From Candidatus Blochmanniella camponoti (GTDB taxonomy: Bacteria; Pseudomonadota; Gammaproteobacteria; Enterobacterales; Enterobacteriaceae), in assembly GCF_023585825.1 (NCBI RefSeq), contig NZ_CP097751.1, positions 726,947 to 790,946 of the forward strand: a stretch of 64,000 nucleotides of DNA, written 5' to 3'. Of the stretch, positions 21,508 to 31,893 are shown in pieces; the first letter of the stretch is position 1, and each line of letters opens with the position of its first letter. The notes under the pieces were generated by a model that worked only from the letters and a program-made list of their open reading frames with translations, searched no databases and was not told the origin of the DNA. The translations under genes and the position numbers were made by a program.

Positions 21508-22260
21508 TTAATATTTTATTGTTTCATCTAATGGAAATTCTGTAAATAGTATATCATTATTTTTTTCATTTACTTCTATCATTGAACCGTATTTATCCCA
21601 ACATCCTAGCACTATTATTCTAAAAACATCTTTTTTGGATCTGTAAATCTTATGAATCGCAGGTTGATGAGTATGCCCGTGAATCATAATATCCGCATGG
21701 TTCTGAATTAAAATATCTGTAGCCGTTTTTAAATTAATATTTAATTTTTTTTTTGATTTGTATTTTGTATGTTGTACGCAACATGCACGTATAGCACTAA
21801 ATATTCGTGAGCGTATGGATAATGGTAACGATAAAAATAACCGCTGTACTATAATATGACGTAAACATTTTCTAAATAATTGATATGAACTATCTTTAGC
21901 ACAAAGAATATCTCCATGTAAAATGATTATTTTTTTTCCTGACGCTAATTTTAAAACTTGATTAGAAGATAATAACGTCATTCCGCATTCTCTAGCATAT
22001 TTCTGTCCTAATAAAAAATCATGATTTCCATGAATAAAATAACACGAAATTCTTTTTTGATTTAACGCTTTCAAAGCTTTGGCGATGTTAATATGCAATA
22101 GATTACAATCATCATCTCCTAACCAAGTTTCAAACAAGTCTCCTAAAATATAAAGAGATTTAGCGCGCATTGCGCGATAATTTAAAAAACGCAAAAACCC
22201 ATCAGTAATATATGGAGATTTAGTGCATAAATGAACATCTGAAATAAATAAAATAGACAT
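21508..22260 (-). CDS. lpxH: UDP-2,3-diacylglucosamine pyrophosphohydrolase
   Basis: Cleaves UDP-2,3-diacylglucosamine to lipid X in lipid A synthesis at the inner membrane face. It has 250 residues (E. coli 240). Calcineurin-like metallophosphoesterase motifs: ISDVHL (6-11), GDLFETWLGDD, GNHDFLLG, HGD, and GHTHQPA. ATG at 22260 aligns with the E. coli start; an in-frame GTG two codons upstream (22266) is an alternative. Divergent from cysS as in E. coli; ppiB between them is missing. With gmhB it shows that LPS synthesis persists. Confidence 0.94.
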   Translation of the reverse strand: MSILFISDVHLCTKSPYITDGFLRFLNYRAMRAKSLYILGDLFETWLGDDDCNLLHINIAKALKALNQKRISCYFIHGNHDFLLGQKYARECGMTLLSSNQVLKLASGKKIIILHGDILCAKDSSYQLFRKCLRHIIVQRLFLSLPLSIRSRIFSAIRACCVQHTKYKSKKKLNINLKTATDILIQNHADIMIHGHTHQPAIHKIYRSKKDVFRIIVLGCWDKYGSMIEVNEKNNDILFTEFPLDETIKY

Positions 22261-22634
22261 GCGCACACATATTGAATAATAATGGTTATGATTATTATCA
22301 CATTTTTAACATTCCAGATCAAAACTATTCGTTAAAAATTGAATAATTAAATAAAAACACTTATATAAATAAACACCACGCTATATACGAATTATAGTGT
22401 ACACGATTAAATCGTGTAACGTGATCATCAATTATAATTATACTGACTATGCAATAAACATTGTCATATACTTATGACTAAGATAACATATGTTATGTTT
22501 TATATATGAAAGCGATGATCCCAATACTCAACTAATTAGATTATACATAATATTGTTTGAAGATCTTATTAAGCCTATGAGGCTTATATACTAAAGATCA
22601 ATATATTGCCGCGTATATTGTAGAATAAATTAAA
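22261..22634. other. Divergent spacer lpxH/cysS
   Basis: 374 bases, no ppiB remnant seen. Two structures: an 8-bp hairpin tacacgat/atcgtgta (22400-22418) and a nested stem, gatctt/aagatc outside (22562-22567/22594-22599) and taagcc/ggctta inside (22570-22575/22581-22586), that would sit in the cysS 5' leader, 36 bases before its start codon. Confidence 0.55.
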
Positions 22635-24044
22635 ATGCTTAAAATTTTTAATACCTTAACAAAAAAAAAAGAAAAGTTTATACCTATTGATGCTGGTAAA
22701 ATCAAAATATATGTTTGTGGTGTTACAGTTTATGATTTATGCCATCTCGGGCATGCTAGAACATTTATAGTATTTGATAGTATTATTCGCTATTTACGTC
22801 ATTGTGGATATCAGGTAGATTACGTCCGTAATATTACAGATATAGATGATAAAATTATAAAAAGAGCTTATGAAAATAACGAAACTACCGAACACCTAAC
22901 GAATCGTATGATTCAAGAAATGCATTTAGACTTAGATGCATTAAATATATTACGCCCAAATTATGAACCAAAAGTAACTGAACATATTGATATAATCATT
23001 AAATTCATTTGTTTGTTAATTTCAAAAAAACATGCATATACTGCCCCTAATGGAGATATAATGTTTTCTGTGAAAACTATGCGCAATTACGGTGTCTTAT
23101 CTCACAAAAAAAATCCACCTGAAATACATGATAATATCTTAAAAATATCAAATATAAAAAAAAACCCTATGGATGATTTTGTATTGTGGAAAAAAACAAC
23201 ATCTAATAATAAACCTGGTGAGCCGTGTTGGTCATCTCCATGGGGAGATGGACGTCCGGGATGGCACATTGAATGTTCCGCTATGAATTATTCCATTTTC
23301 GGCAATCAAATAGACATTCATGGTGGAGGATCAGATTTAATTTTTCCACATCATGACAACGAAATTGCTCAATCTGTATGTGCTAATGAGACTTCTTATG
23401 CAAATATATGGATGCATTCTGGTCTTTTGTTATTAAACTATGAAAAAATGTCAAAATCATTAAATAACTTTTTTACCATACGTGATGTTTTAAAACATTA
23501 TGATCCTGAAACAATAAGATATTTTTTAATGTCTTCTCATTATCGCAGTCAATTAAAATATAATGACAATAATCTTAAAAGCGCGCAAACATCTTTAAAA
23601 CGGCTGTACATAGCTTTACGAGATACTAATCCTACAATTCAACCTAATGGAGGAGAATATTTTATATCAAAATTTATTTCTAAAATGAACGATGACTTCA
23701 ATACACCAGAGGCATACTCAGTATTATTTGACATAGCACATAGATTAAATAATTTAAAAGTTAAAGGTCATGCACTTACTCAAGGTATGGCAGCTACCTT
23801 AAAATATTTAGCAAATATTATCGGATTATTATATCAAAATCCAGAAATTTTCTTAAAACAAATAACATCAAAACATAATAAAAATTGTCATTTTGAAAAA
23901 ATTCAAAAATTAATTCAATGCCGCGAAGTTGCACGAAAAAATAACCAGTGGGAATTAGCTGATAGCATACGAAAGAAATTAACCGTTATGGGAATAACAT
24001 TAGAAGATGGGCCTACAGGGATAACGAAATGGCATTTCAAATAA
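22635..24044 (+). CDS. cysS: Cysteinyl-tRNA synthetase
   Basis: Charges tRNA-Cys. It has 469 residues (E. coli 461). Class I enzyme: HIGH-type motif HLGH (37-40), zinc ligands C28 and the WHIECSAMN/HHDNE cluster, and KMSKS (EKMSKSLNN). The C-terminal anticodon-binding part is present though more diverged. Start ATG has only a poor ribosome site, and the leader can form a nested hairpin. Convergent with folD, as in E. coli. Confidence 0.96.
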   Translation: MLKIFNTLTKKKEKFIPIDAGKIKIYVCGVTVYDLCHLGHARTFIVFDSIIRYLRHCGYQVDYVRNITDIDDKIIKRAYENNETTEHLTNRMIQEMHLDLDALNILRPNYEPKVTEHIDIIIKFICLLISKKHAYTAPNGDIMFSVKTMRNYGVLSHKKNPPEIHDNILKISNIKKNPMDDFVLWKKTTSNNKPGEPCWSSPWGDGRPGWHIECSAMNYSIFGNQIDIHGGGSDLIFPHHDNEIAQSVCANETSYANIWMHSGLLLLNYEKMSKSLNNFFTIRDVLKHYDPETIRYFLMSSHYRSQLKYNDNNLKSAQTSLKRLYIALRDTNPTIQPNGGEYFISKFISKMNDDFNTPEAYSVLFDIAHRLNNLKVKGHALTQGMAATLKYLANIIGLLYQNPEIFLKQITSKHNKNCHFEKIQKLIQCREVARKNNQWELADSIRKKLTVMGITLEDGPTGITKWHFK

Positions 24045-24090
24045 TATAAATAGTAATTAATAAAATAATTAAAGATGGAATAAATAAGAA

Positions 24091-24951
24091 TTATCCTACT
24101 AAATGATGATTATCATAAGCTTGCAAGGTATTCTGAATAAGTGTTACTACCGTCATTGGACCTACTCCACCCGGAACAGGAGTAATATATGCAGCTCGTT
24201 CGTAAGCGCTAGAAAACTGAACATCACCTACTATATTTCCGTTATTTAATCGATTAATACCAACATCTATTACTATAGCCCCTTGTTTTATCCAACTACC
24301 AGGAATAAAATTTGCTTGACCCACCGCCACAATTAATAAATCAGCATTTTCAATGTATATTTTCAAATTTTGAGTAAAACGATGAGTAACAGATACCGTA
24401 CAACCTGCCAATAATAATTCCATAGTCATAGGCCGGCCAACGATATTTGATGCTCCAACTACGACCGCATGTAATACAAACAAATCTATATTATACCATT
24501 CTAATAAAGTAATAATACCTCGAGAAGTACAAGGACGTAATGTAGGAGATCGTTGACATAAACGCCCGACGTTATATGGATGAAAACCATCTACATCTTT
24601 ATCAGGAGCAATATGCTCTAAAACACTTGTTTTATTTAACTTATTTGGTAATGGTAACTGAATTAAAATACCATCTATACGACTATCATTATTTAAAGTT
24701 TCAATTAATTGAAAAATCTCATTTTCAGTAGCCGTAACAGGCAAAGTATAAAGAAATGAAATCAAACCCACTTGTTCACATGCTTTTTTCTTATTCGTTA
24801 CATATATCTGAGAAATTGGATTATGTCCTACTAGAATCATAGCCAATCCTGGAGCACGTTTTCCGGAATTCATATCTTTACGCACTTGTTTAGCTATTTC
24901 TTGTTTTATTTTTTCAGAAACATATTTACCATCAATTATCTTAGCGATCAT
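24091..24951 (-). CDS. folD: Methylenetetrahydrofolate dehydrogenase/cyclohydrolase
   Basis: Bifunctional enzyme that converts 5,10-methylene-THF to 10-formyl-THF for purines and formyl-Met. It has 286 residues (E. coli 288). Recognised by [13 protein letters not shown] with the catalytic Lys, [24 protein letters not shown], the NADP loop [12 protein letters not shown] and the C-terminal [11 protein letters not shown]. Followed by tRNA-Arg(UCU), as argU is near folD in E. coli. Confidence 0.96.
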   Translation of the reverse strand: MIAKIIDGKYVSEKIKQEIAKQVRKDMNSGKRAPGLAMILVGHNPISQIYVTNKKKACEQVGLISFLYTLPVTATENEIFQLIETLNNDSRIDGILIQLPLPNKLNKTSVLEHIAPDKDVDGFHPYNVGRLCQRSPTLRPCTSRGIITLLEWYNIDLFVLHAVVVGASNIVGRPMTMELLLAGCTVSVTHRFTQNLKIYIENADLLIVAVGQANFIPGSWIKQGAIVIDVGINRLNNGNIVGDVQFSSAYERAAYITPVPGGVGPMTVVTLIQNTLQAYDNHHLVG

Positions 24952-25088
24952 TTTAAAATGTATCCAATAAATTATATATTAACACAATGATATTATTTTC
25001 TGTAATATATATTACTATTAAGTTTAAATTATATACTTTCTCTAAGCATATACTTCTTGAGAGAAAATATTTGATCTAATAAGATATC

Positions 25089-25117
25089 TCGAAAAGAGAA
25101 TAATTATTTAGTAAAAT
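25089..25117 (+). promoter_or_regulatory. Possible promoter of tRNA-Arg
   Basis: TCGAAA (25089-25094), 17-base spacer, TAAAAT (25112-25117), with a predicted start 5-7 bases before the mature tRNA. Confidence 0.4.
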
Positions 25118-25127
25118 ATACAGTGAC

Positions 25128-25201
25128 GCGCCCTTAACTCAATTGGATAGAGTAACAGCCTTCTAAGCTGTAAGTTATAGGTTCGAATCCTATAGGGCGC
25201 A
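25128..25201 (+). tRNA. argU: tRNA-Arg (anticodon UCU)
   Basis: 74 nucleotides without an encoded CCA. Acceptor GCGCCCT pairs with AGGGCGC; the anticodon loop is cttctaa (TCT), the T arm is gggttcgaatcc-like (aggttcgaatcct). Sequence and position after folD match E. coli argU. Reads AGA, a favoured Arg codon in AT-rich genomes. Confidence 0.95.
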
Positions 25202-25398
25202 TTATCATCATATAATTTATCATCATATATAATTGGTCGCAACAATTGCATAAATCAGTCTTAATTAAATAATTCATATAACATGGCATGGTTTAATACA
25301 AATGTGTATACTTGATAATATATACTTTTGATTTAATAAAAATAAATTTCTAATAAATAATAGTATCGGGCATATTTCATTAGTATAGTAAAAATATC

Positions 25399-26340
25399 AT
25401 GATATTAGGAATTGCTTTTGCCGTAATCTCAGGATTATTATGGGGATTGATTTTTATAGGTCCTTTATTAATCCCAGAATACCCCAGCATATTACAAGCA
25501 TCGGGTCGTTATATTGCGTTTGGATTAATTTCATTGCCACTATCATGGTACGATAGAGCGCGTTTACGCAAATTATTATTAAAAGATTGGTTAGAAGCAA
25601 TAAAATTAGTTTTAACAGGTCATCTAGTATATTATACTTGTTTAACAAGCGCTATTCAACGCATCGGAGTTCCAATTTCAACTGCTATTATCGGCACATT
25701 ACCTCTAATGTTAACTGTAACAACACATATCATTTCTCCTAATGAACAAAAATTACCAAACCATACTTTTCTGATATCATTGTTTCTAATGGGAACAGGC
25801 TTATTATGTGTAAACATTTCTGAATTGCGATCTGAATTTTTTATACTTAATATATGGCAATACGCAAGCGGAATAATTTTAGCAATTGTTTCTGTTTTAT
25901 GTTGGGCATGGTACGCGTTAAGGAATGCACATTGGTTAAAAACACATCCACACAATAAGCCTATGACTTGGGCTAATGCACAAGGAATGGTTACTTTACC
26001 ACTATCCTGTCTCGTTTATTTTTTTGTATGTATCTGCTGTTCGGATCTGATTCAAGATGAATTTTCATTACCCTTTGGGCCTAGACCAATTTTTTTTATT
26101 TTTTTGATGGTATTAATTGGATTCTGTTGTTCTTGGTTAGGCACATTCTTTTGGAACGAAGCTAGTCAAAGATTACCAACAACATTAATAGGACCATTAA
26201 TTGTGGTAGAAACTGTAGCAGGTTTAATGTATTCATGCATACATCAACAATTATGGCCATCTCCCTTAATTTTAATTGGCATGTTCTTACTAATTTCTGG
26301 AGTTACATGTATCATGCAAATTTGTAAGAACACACACTAA
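25399..26340 (+). CDS. ytfF: DMT-family (EamA) inner-membrane transporter, YtfF-like
   Basis: Ten-helix drug/metabolite transporter family protein of 313 residues, with two EamA repeats. It matches E. coli YtfF over its whole length: N-terminal GLLWGLIFIGPLLIPEYP, LTSAIQRIGVPISTAIIGT, the mid segment CWAWYALRNAHWL and SLPFGPRP. The substrate is not known to me; exporters of amino acids or nucleotide-like metabolites are common in the family. The gene is far from argU in E. coli, so it has moved. Retention of one such exporter in a reduced symbiont could serve metabolite supply to the host (inference). Confidence 0.85.
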   Translation: MILGIAFAVISGLLWGLIFIGPLLIPEYPSILQASGRYIAFGLISLPLSWYDRARLRKLLLKDWLEAIKLVLTGHLVYYTCLTSAIQRIGVPISTAIIGTLPLMLTVTTHIISPNEQKLPNHTFLISLFLMGTGLLCVNISELRSEFFILNIWQYASGIILAIVSVLCWAWYALRNAHWLKTHPHNKPMTWANAQGMVTLPLSCLVYFFVCICCSDLIQDEFSLPFGPRPIFFIFLMVLIGFCCSWLGTFFWNEASQRLPTTLIGPLIVVETVAGLMYSCIHQQLWPSPLILIGMFLLISGVTCIMQICKNTH

Positions 26341-26361
26341 AATAATTTTTAAAAAATTATT
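26341..26361 (+). terminator. AT-rich hairpin directly after ytfF
   Basis: Arms aataattttt (26341-26350) and aaaaattatt (26352-26361). Immediately follows the TAA at 26338-26340. Weak stem, so a tentative call. Confidence 0.35.
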
Positions 26362-26761
26362 GATCTTTAAATAAATAATTAGAAGAATTTTTTAAAACAG
26401 CGCATGTCATTTTATTTTATAAAAAATAAAACTCATGTACGCACTAAGTCAACTGTAATCTATAATAAATGATGACAATACACATCATACAATCATTTAA
26501 TACATTTATTATTTATTTATATAAGTTCAAATCTGTTTATCTGTTGATAACGTATCTTTATTTACCTATGTAATATAATTACATATTAATTAGCTTATGT
26601 GCTCATGAATCCATGATATAATTTTATTTCTTAATATTATTGATTATTAAATTATTACATTTATATTAATTATTATTTTTATTTTTTTAGATTTTTAAAA
26701 TTTTGCAAAATTAATAATATATATAATAAAATTGATAACGTATTATATAGCGTTTGCTAAT
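26341..26761. other. Convergent spacer ytfF/mrdB
   Basis: 421 bases. A 10-bp AT hairpin starts one base after the ytfF stop (26341-26361), and a longer imperfect hairpin (gcgcatg...ttttatttt / aaaataaaa...catgtacgc, about 26400-26442) could end both convergent units. rlpA and dacA, downstream of mrdB in E. coli, are absent. Confidence 0.55.
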
Positions 26762-27874
26762 TCATAAAATTTTAGAAATCATTTTTCTATGTCCGTTTAT
26801 TGACATAACAATTCCAAATCCTGCCATTAATACTAATAGAGATGAACCACCATAACTTATTAATGGTAACGGAATACCTACTATTGGTAGCAGACCGCTA
26901 ACCATACCAACATTTACGAATATATACATAAACAATACTAACATAAAACTTCCAATAATTAATCGCCCAAACATATGTTGCGTGTTAACAGCAATAAGGA
27001 GTCCACGAAGTATAATCCCTAAATATAACGACAACAATATTAATACCCCAAAAAATCCTAGTTCTTCTCCTATCACTGAAAAAATAAAGTCAGTATGACG
27101 TTCTGGTAAAAATTCTAACTGTGATTGTGTTCCATGTAACCATCCTTTCCCAGTGAAACCACCTGAACCGATAGCAATTTTTGATTGAATAATATGATAC
27201 CCAGCGCCTTGTGGATCTATTTCTGGATGTAATAATATCTCTATTCTAGAGCGCTGATAATCGTGCATACAAAAAAACCAAAACATAGGAGCAAATAAAA
27301 CCATGAGTAATAATGTAAACACAATTAATTTCCAACTAATTCCAGATAAAAATAACGCAAAAAATCCAGAACTAACTGTTAAAATTGCTGTGCCCAAATC
27401 TGGTTGTAACAACATAAATATGGTAGGAATCATAATTAATAATAGTACAATACCAACATTTTTTAAGGATGGCGGATACTGCTCCCTATCAATATAACGC
27501 GCTACCATAAGCAAAACAGAAATCTTAACTATTTCTGATGGTTGAAATCTTATGATACCAAAATCTAACCAACGTTGAGCTCCTTTGCTAATTTGACCAA
27601 TCAAATTGACTGATATTAATAATATAAGACATAAAAAATATATATATGGTGTCCAAAACTCATAAGCTCTAGGCGGAACTTGTGCTAAAAAAAACATCAA
27701 TAATAACCCTCCTATAATTTGAAACACTTTTAGTCGCATCATTTCAAAATTTTGACCACACGCGCTCCACATTATGAAAGTTCCGTATAATAGTAAACAA
27801 ATAATCAAAAGAAATAATGTTAAATCAATATGATATTTATTCCATAATGAATTTTTACGAATAATTTGACTCAT
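26762..27874 (-). CDS. mrdB: Peptidoglycan glycosyltransferase RodA
   Basis: SEDS-family polymerase that builds lateral-wall glycan with PBP2. It has 370 residues, the same as E. coli. About ten membrane helices. SEDS signatures are present: FGIIRFQPSEIVKI, LLQPDLGTAI, GSGGFTGKGWLHGTQSQLEFLPE with ERHTDFIFSVIGEELGF, and the C-terminal GIPLPLISYGGSS. It follows mrdA by 62 bases on the same strand. Works with mreBCD of this window. Confidence 0.96.
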   Translation of the reverse strand: MSQIIRKNSLWNKYHIDLTLFLLIICLLLYGTFIMWSACGQNFEMMRLKVFQIIGGLLLMFFLAQVPPRAYEFWTPYIYFLCLILLISVNLIGQISKGAQRWLDFGIIRFQPSEIVKISVLLMVARYIDREQYPPSLKNVGIVLLLIMIPTIFMLLQPDLGTAILTVSSGFFALFLSGISWKLIVFTLLLMVLFAPMFWFFCMHDYQRSRIEILLHPEIDPQGAGYHIIQSKIAIGSGGFTGKGWLHGTQSQLEFLPERHTDFIFSVIGEELGFFGVLILLSLYLGIILRGLLIAVNTQHMFGRLIIGSFMLVLFMYIFVNVGMVSGLLPIVGIPLPLISYGGSSLLVLMAGFGIVMSINGHRKMISKIL

Positions 27875-27936
27875 GATGCATTACGATAACTAGTTAGATT
27901 GACAAAATAAATAAAAAAACTCAATTAAATGTTTAT

Positions 27937-29787
27937 TTATTGCAATAAGACATAATCAAATATTTTTCTTGTAATTGATCCTATTGATACTCCAATCCTA
28001 GCGTTTTCTAAAATTACTACCACAGCTACCGTAGGATTTTCGTATGGAGCGAAAGCAGTCATCAATTTATGATCCCTAAGAGATTCAGAAATCTTGTTTG
28101 GATCATAATTTTGGTTACTTTTTAAATTAAATAATTGTGCTGTACCAGATTTCGCTGCTGCTTTATATGAAGCACCAGAAAAACTCCTACTTACCGTACC
28201 ATTTGGACGATTAGCTGCTCCAAACATTCCATCTTTAGCGATTTTCCATACATTTGATTTTGGGTCACCTACCTGATCCCATTCCGTTTGATGATATGGG
28301 ACGCAATTTTTTTCTAATAAAACACTATCAAGTAAATGCGGAATGCGCACGTTACCGTCATTAATTAAAGTAATTAAAGCTTTAGACATTTGTATAGGAG
28401 TAGCGGTCCAGTACCCTTGCCCAATTCCTACCGGTATCGTATCTCCTTGATACCATGGTTGCTTAAAACGTTGTATTTTCCATGCCTTGGTCGGCATAAC
28501 ACCTGTTAATTCTTCGAATAGATCGATACCAGTATATCTACCATACCCAAATTTATTCATCCATTCTGATAAATTATCTATTCCCATTTTGTAGGCTATC
28601 TGATAAAAAAAAGTATCAGAAGATTCTTCAAGAGCTTTCGTAATATTTAGTTCACCATGCCCCCAACGCTTCCAATCACGAAAACGTTTTTCTGAACCAG
28701 GTAATTGCCACCAACCAGGATCAGAAAATAAAAAATTCTGATTAATCACCCCTAATGTTAAAGCAGATACAGAAATATAAGGTTTTACTGTAGATGCAGG
28801 AGGGTATATCCCTTGGGTGGCACGATTAAGTAAAGGACAATTGTTATCCTTTAATAAAATGCTATATTCTGTATTGGAGATACCGTCAACAAACAAGTTT
28901 GGATTATAACTAGGATGCGAAATTAAAGCTTGAATTCCTCCGTTGCGAGGGTCAACAACTATTACAGAAGATCGATTTCCTACTAATAATTTTATAATGT
29001 ACTGTTGTAAATTCAAATCTAATGTTAAAATAATATTTTTTCCTGGTATCGGGGATTTTTTATATAATTCTCTAATCACTTTTCCGCGATTATTTATTTC
29101 TACAGCTCCATATCCTGGCGTCCCATGTAAAATGTTTTCGTAATAGCGTTCAATACCTAATTTTCCTATATTAGGAGCGGCAATATACTTACCCAAAATA
29201 CCCTGCTTATTCAATCGTTTTATATCTTCCCCGTTAATTTTAGCGACGTATCCGATAACATGAGTTACATCGGATCCATAAGGATAGTAACGACGTTGAT
29301 AACTTTTGATTGTTACCCCGGAAAACCTAAACCTATTAACAGCAAATCGAGCTTGTTGTTCTTCCGTTAAATCAATTTTAATAGGCAACGAAACGAATTG
29401 GGTAGAACGTTTCCGATTTTTTTCAAAACGTTCTATATCATGATCACTTAAATTTAGTAATAATTTCAACTCATGAATCGTATGACTTAAATCAGTTGCA
29501 TTTTCTGGAACTATTTCTAATTGGTAAATGGTACGATTTAATGCTAAAGCTATTCCATTGCGATCATAAATAATTCCCCTTTTAGGTGGAATAGGAATAA
29601 TCTTAATACGATTTTCATTAGAACGAGTAGTATACATATCAAAATGAATTATCTGTATCTGATATAGATGAATAAACAAAATGCCAATGATCAATAACAC
29701 AAAAACAGATGCAATTGTTATACGACGCGCAAATAACAACGACTCAGCTGAATAATTATGAAAAATTTGGTGACCATTAGACTTCAT
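27937..29787 (-). CDS. mrdA: Penicillin-binding protein 2 (transpeptidase)
   Basis: Cross-links lateral-wall peptidoglycan; the partner of RodA. It has 616 residues (E. coli 633). One N-terminal membrane helix (about 23-44), the dimerisation domain, then the transpeptidase with SxxK at S332-K335 (ASTVK), SSD at 389-391 (E. coli SCD type), and KSGTAQ near 540. The C-terminal tail is short. Operon rsfS-mrdA-mrdB; rlmH, which lies between rsfS and mrdA in E. coli, is missing from the 121-base gap. Confidence 0.96.
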   Translation of the reverse strand: MKSNGHQIFHNYSAESLLFARRITIASVFVLLIIGILFIHLYQIQIIHFDMYTTRSNENRIKIIPIPPKRGIIYDRNGIALALNRTIYQLEIVPENATDLSHTIHELKLLLNLSDHDIERFEKNRKRSTQFVSLPIKIDLTEEQQARFAVNRFRFSGVTIKSYQRRYYPYGSDVTHVIGYVAKINGEDIKRLNKQGILGKYIAAPNIGKLGIERYYENILHGTPGYGAVEINNRGKVIRELYKKSPIPGKNIILTLDLNLQQYIIKLLVGNRSSVIVVDPRNGGIQALISHPSYNPNLFVDGISNTEYSILLKDNNCPLLNRATQGIYPPASTVKPYISVSALTLGVINQNFLFSDPGWWQLPGSEKRFRDWKRWGHGELNITKALEESSDTFFYQIAYKMGIDNLSEWMNKFGYGRYTGIDLFEELTGVMPTKAWKIQRFKQPWYQGDTIPVGIGQGYWTATPIQMSKALITLINDGNVRIPHLLDSVLLEKNCVPYHQTEWDQVGDPKSNVWKIAKDGMFGAANRPNGTVSRSFSGASYKAAAKSGTAQLFNLKSNQNYDPNKISESLRDHKLMTAFAPYENPTVAVVVILENARIGVSIGSITRKIFDYVLLQ

Positions 29788-29908
29788 TTAATCAAAATTT
29801 ATTTATATCTAATATTAATCATTGATATAAATAATTATACACGTATTTAATAGATGCATTGCTATGTACACGTAATACTATATCCTAAACAGATCTTTAT
29901 AATATATG

Positions 29909-30226
29909 TTAGTTCCAAAGCTTCTCTAATTCATATAATTTACGAATTTCTTTTTGCATCACATGTATAACTACATCACCTAAGTCTACTAAAACCCATT
30001 CACCAATGCTCATACCTTCTGCACCATAAGGCTGTATCCCTAAACTACGAGATTTACGTAATATATCTTGAGATATAGAAATTACATGACGACGAGACAT
30101 ACCAGTACAAATAATCATAATATCTGTAATATTAGTTTTACCAGACATATCAAAACACGCAATATCTTGTCCCTGTATATTACATATAACATTAACTATA
30201 AATTCTTTCAGAACATCGGATTGCAC
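29909..30226 (-). CDS. rsfS: Ribosomal silencing factor RsfS
   Basis: Binds protein L14 on the 50S subunit and blocks subunit joining during starvation. It has 105 residues, as in E. coli, with full-length similarity: GQDIACFDMSGKTNITDIMIICTG shortens to recognisable words GQDI, TDIMIICTG, SRHV and GDVVIHVM. GTG start. nadD, upstream in E. coli, is absent. Confidence 0.92.
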   Translation of the reverse strand: MQSDVLKEFIVNVICNIQGQDIACFDMSGKTNITDIMIICTGMSRRHVISISQDILRKSRSLGIQPYGAEGMSIGEWVLVDLGDVVIHVMQKEIRKLYELEKLWN

Positions 30227-30801
30227 GATTTAATGCCTAAATATGTATTTACGTGTGACTTTTTGCTGTTTTAATATACAAATAATGTATGGCATTTGAC
30301 TAAATAATACAATAATTATCTTATCAATTTTTAACTTTTAAGATAAATATAGAGTTATAACACATTGTTAATTCTAACAAAAAACAACATTATAAATCTA
30401 TATTTACTGTAGAAATGTAGTAAATGGCAAATTATTATTGTGTTTTGTTGTTTTTATATAGCCTAAATAAAAATGTTATTCCGTTAAATATTCAAATATC
30501 AACACGTATTATCATACTAAATGTATACGATATCATTATCTTATTTCATAAGAATTATAATTTTTGCAATTTATACCCACACATATAACAATATGTGGTA
30601 ATACATGTACATATAACTATTTTTTAATAAAAAATTGAAAAATTATTTTAAACACATCAATATAATCAATCAAAAAATCATTAATATCTTTATTGTGAAT
30701 TATTTTTGATAACAAAAACACATGTGTATACAAATCATCTAATAAATAAGATTGATAAAAATTTTATTATAAATATGGCTAACGTATTTGGATAAAAATC
30801 G
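30227..30801. other. Spacer holA/rsfS where nadD is expected
   Basis: 575 bases; E. coli has cobC and nadD here. No nadD frame or remnant is visible. A multi-stem element lies at 30345-30405 (aaatatag/ctatattt outside, ttataa/ttataa next, ttgtta/taacaa inside), and a small acatat/atatgt stem near 30571-30590. Confidence 0.55.
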
Positions 30802-31830
30802 CTATTTAAGCGCAACCTTCTTATCGTAACATAATATGAGTGATAATAGTTCAAAACTTGATCGTGACAAAACAATATAATCTCGTTTATATATTAATTC
30901 TATTTGCGCTAATAATTCTATTGCTTGATGTAATTGATATAAACTTAATCGATTAACCGCTCTAGATAATAACATACAATGATACTTTCTATATATTTTA
31001 TATGTTTTCAACAAATTAAATAATGATTTTCCTTGTACCATATTGTATTTCATGTTAGTTATTATCAGTATTTCAGATTTAATTTTGCATAATAATAGTT
31101 CTAAATCGACACCTATATATTCCAATTTTTTTAGAATACGATCAGCACGTTGTTTGTTGCCTGTTAAAATCGACTCTATCCAATGATTCATATTAAAACA
31201 TGCTGAATCAGTTACTATTTTTTTTACACGAATAAAATTTAAATTTCCATCAGGATAGATTAAAGACAGATTTTGCAACGTTTGATTTAATAATGTTAAA
31301 TTACCTTCGTAGTAATAACATAATAATTGACAAGCTAAATTTTCTATAACAAGTTTCATATTTTTAGCTTGATTTTCTATCCACATTATCAAGCGTGTAT
31401 GCGTAGGAGTGCTGCAATCAACGAACATTCCTATGTCGTTAAAACATTGTAACCAAATATTATTTTTATTAATTTGATTTGATTCATGAATATATAAAAT
31501 TAATACTAAATCATCATGAAGCAATGAGAATAATAAAGGCACGTTTTTTTTTAAAATAGCAGCAGGATAATTTTGAGGAAATTTCAGTGATAATATTCTG
31601 CGTTTTTCAAATAAACTTGATACTCTGAACAAATTAAATATATTCTCCCAATCAGAATACATATCCAATGCTATATTAACAGATTCATTGAAATTTAGCA
31701 TTCTGGCTGTATTAACAATATTCAGATAACTATCTCCTAAAAAATAAGAATCATTCCCTAATAATACATAAACAGATCTCAACTCTTTTTTCAATTCTAT
31801 AAACAATTGTTCTGGGTATATCCAAATCAT
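30802..31830 (-). CDS. holA: DNA polymerase III subunit delta
   Basis: Clamp-loader subunit that opens the beta clamp. It has 342 residues (E. coli 343). Start MIWIYPEQLFIELKKEL and YVLLGNDSYFLGDS match the family; CYYYEGNLTLLNQTLQNL and the C-terminal domain are clear, although overall similarity is low. Forms the loader with DnaX of this window. Same order leuS-lptE-holA as E. coli, 63 bases after lptE. Confidence 0.93.
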   Translation of the reverse strand: MIWIYPEQLFIELKKELRSVYVLLGNDSYFLGDSYLNIVNTARMLNFNESVNIALDMYSDWENIFNLFRVSSLFEKRRILSLKFPQNYPAAILKKNVPLLFSLLHDDLVLILYIHESNQINKNNIWLQCFNDIGMFVDCSTPTHTRLIMWIENQAKNMKLVIENLACQLLCYYYEGNLTLLNQTLQNLSLIYPDGNLNFIRVKKIVTDSACFNMNHWIESILTGNKQRADRILKKLEYIGVDLELLLCKIKSEILIITNMKYNMVQGKSLFNLLKTYKIYRKYHCMLLSRAVNRLSLYQLHQAIELLAQIELIYKRDYIVLSRSSFELLSLILCYDKKVALK

Positions 31831-31893
31831 AATATATGTTGATAGTGAAATAAAAAATTTATATTAAATATAAAAATAATTTTACAACATATC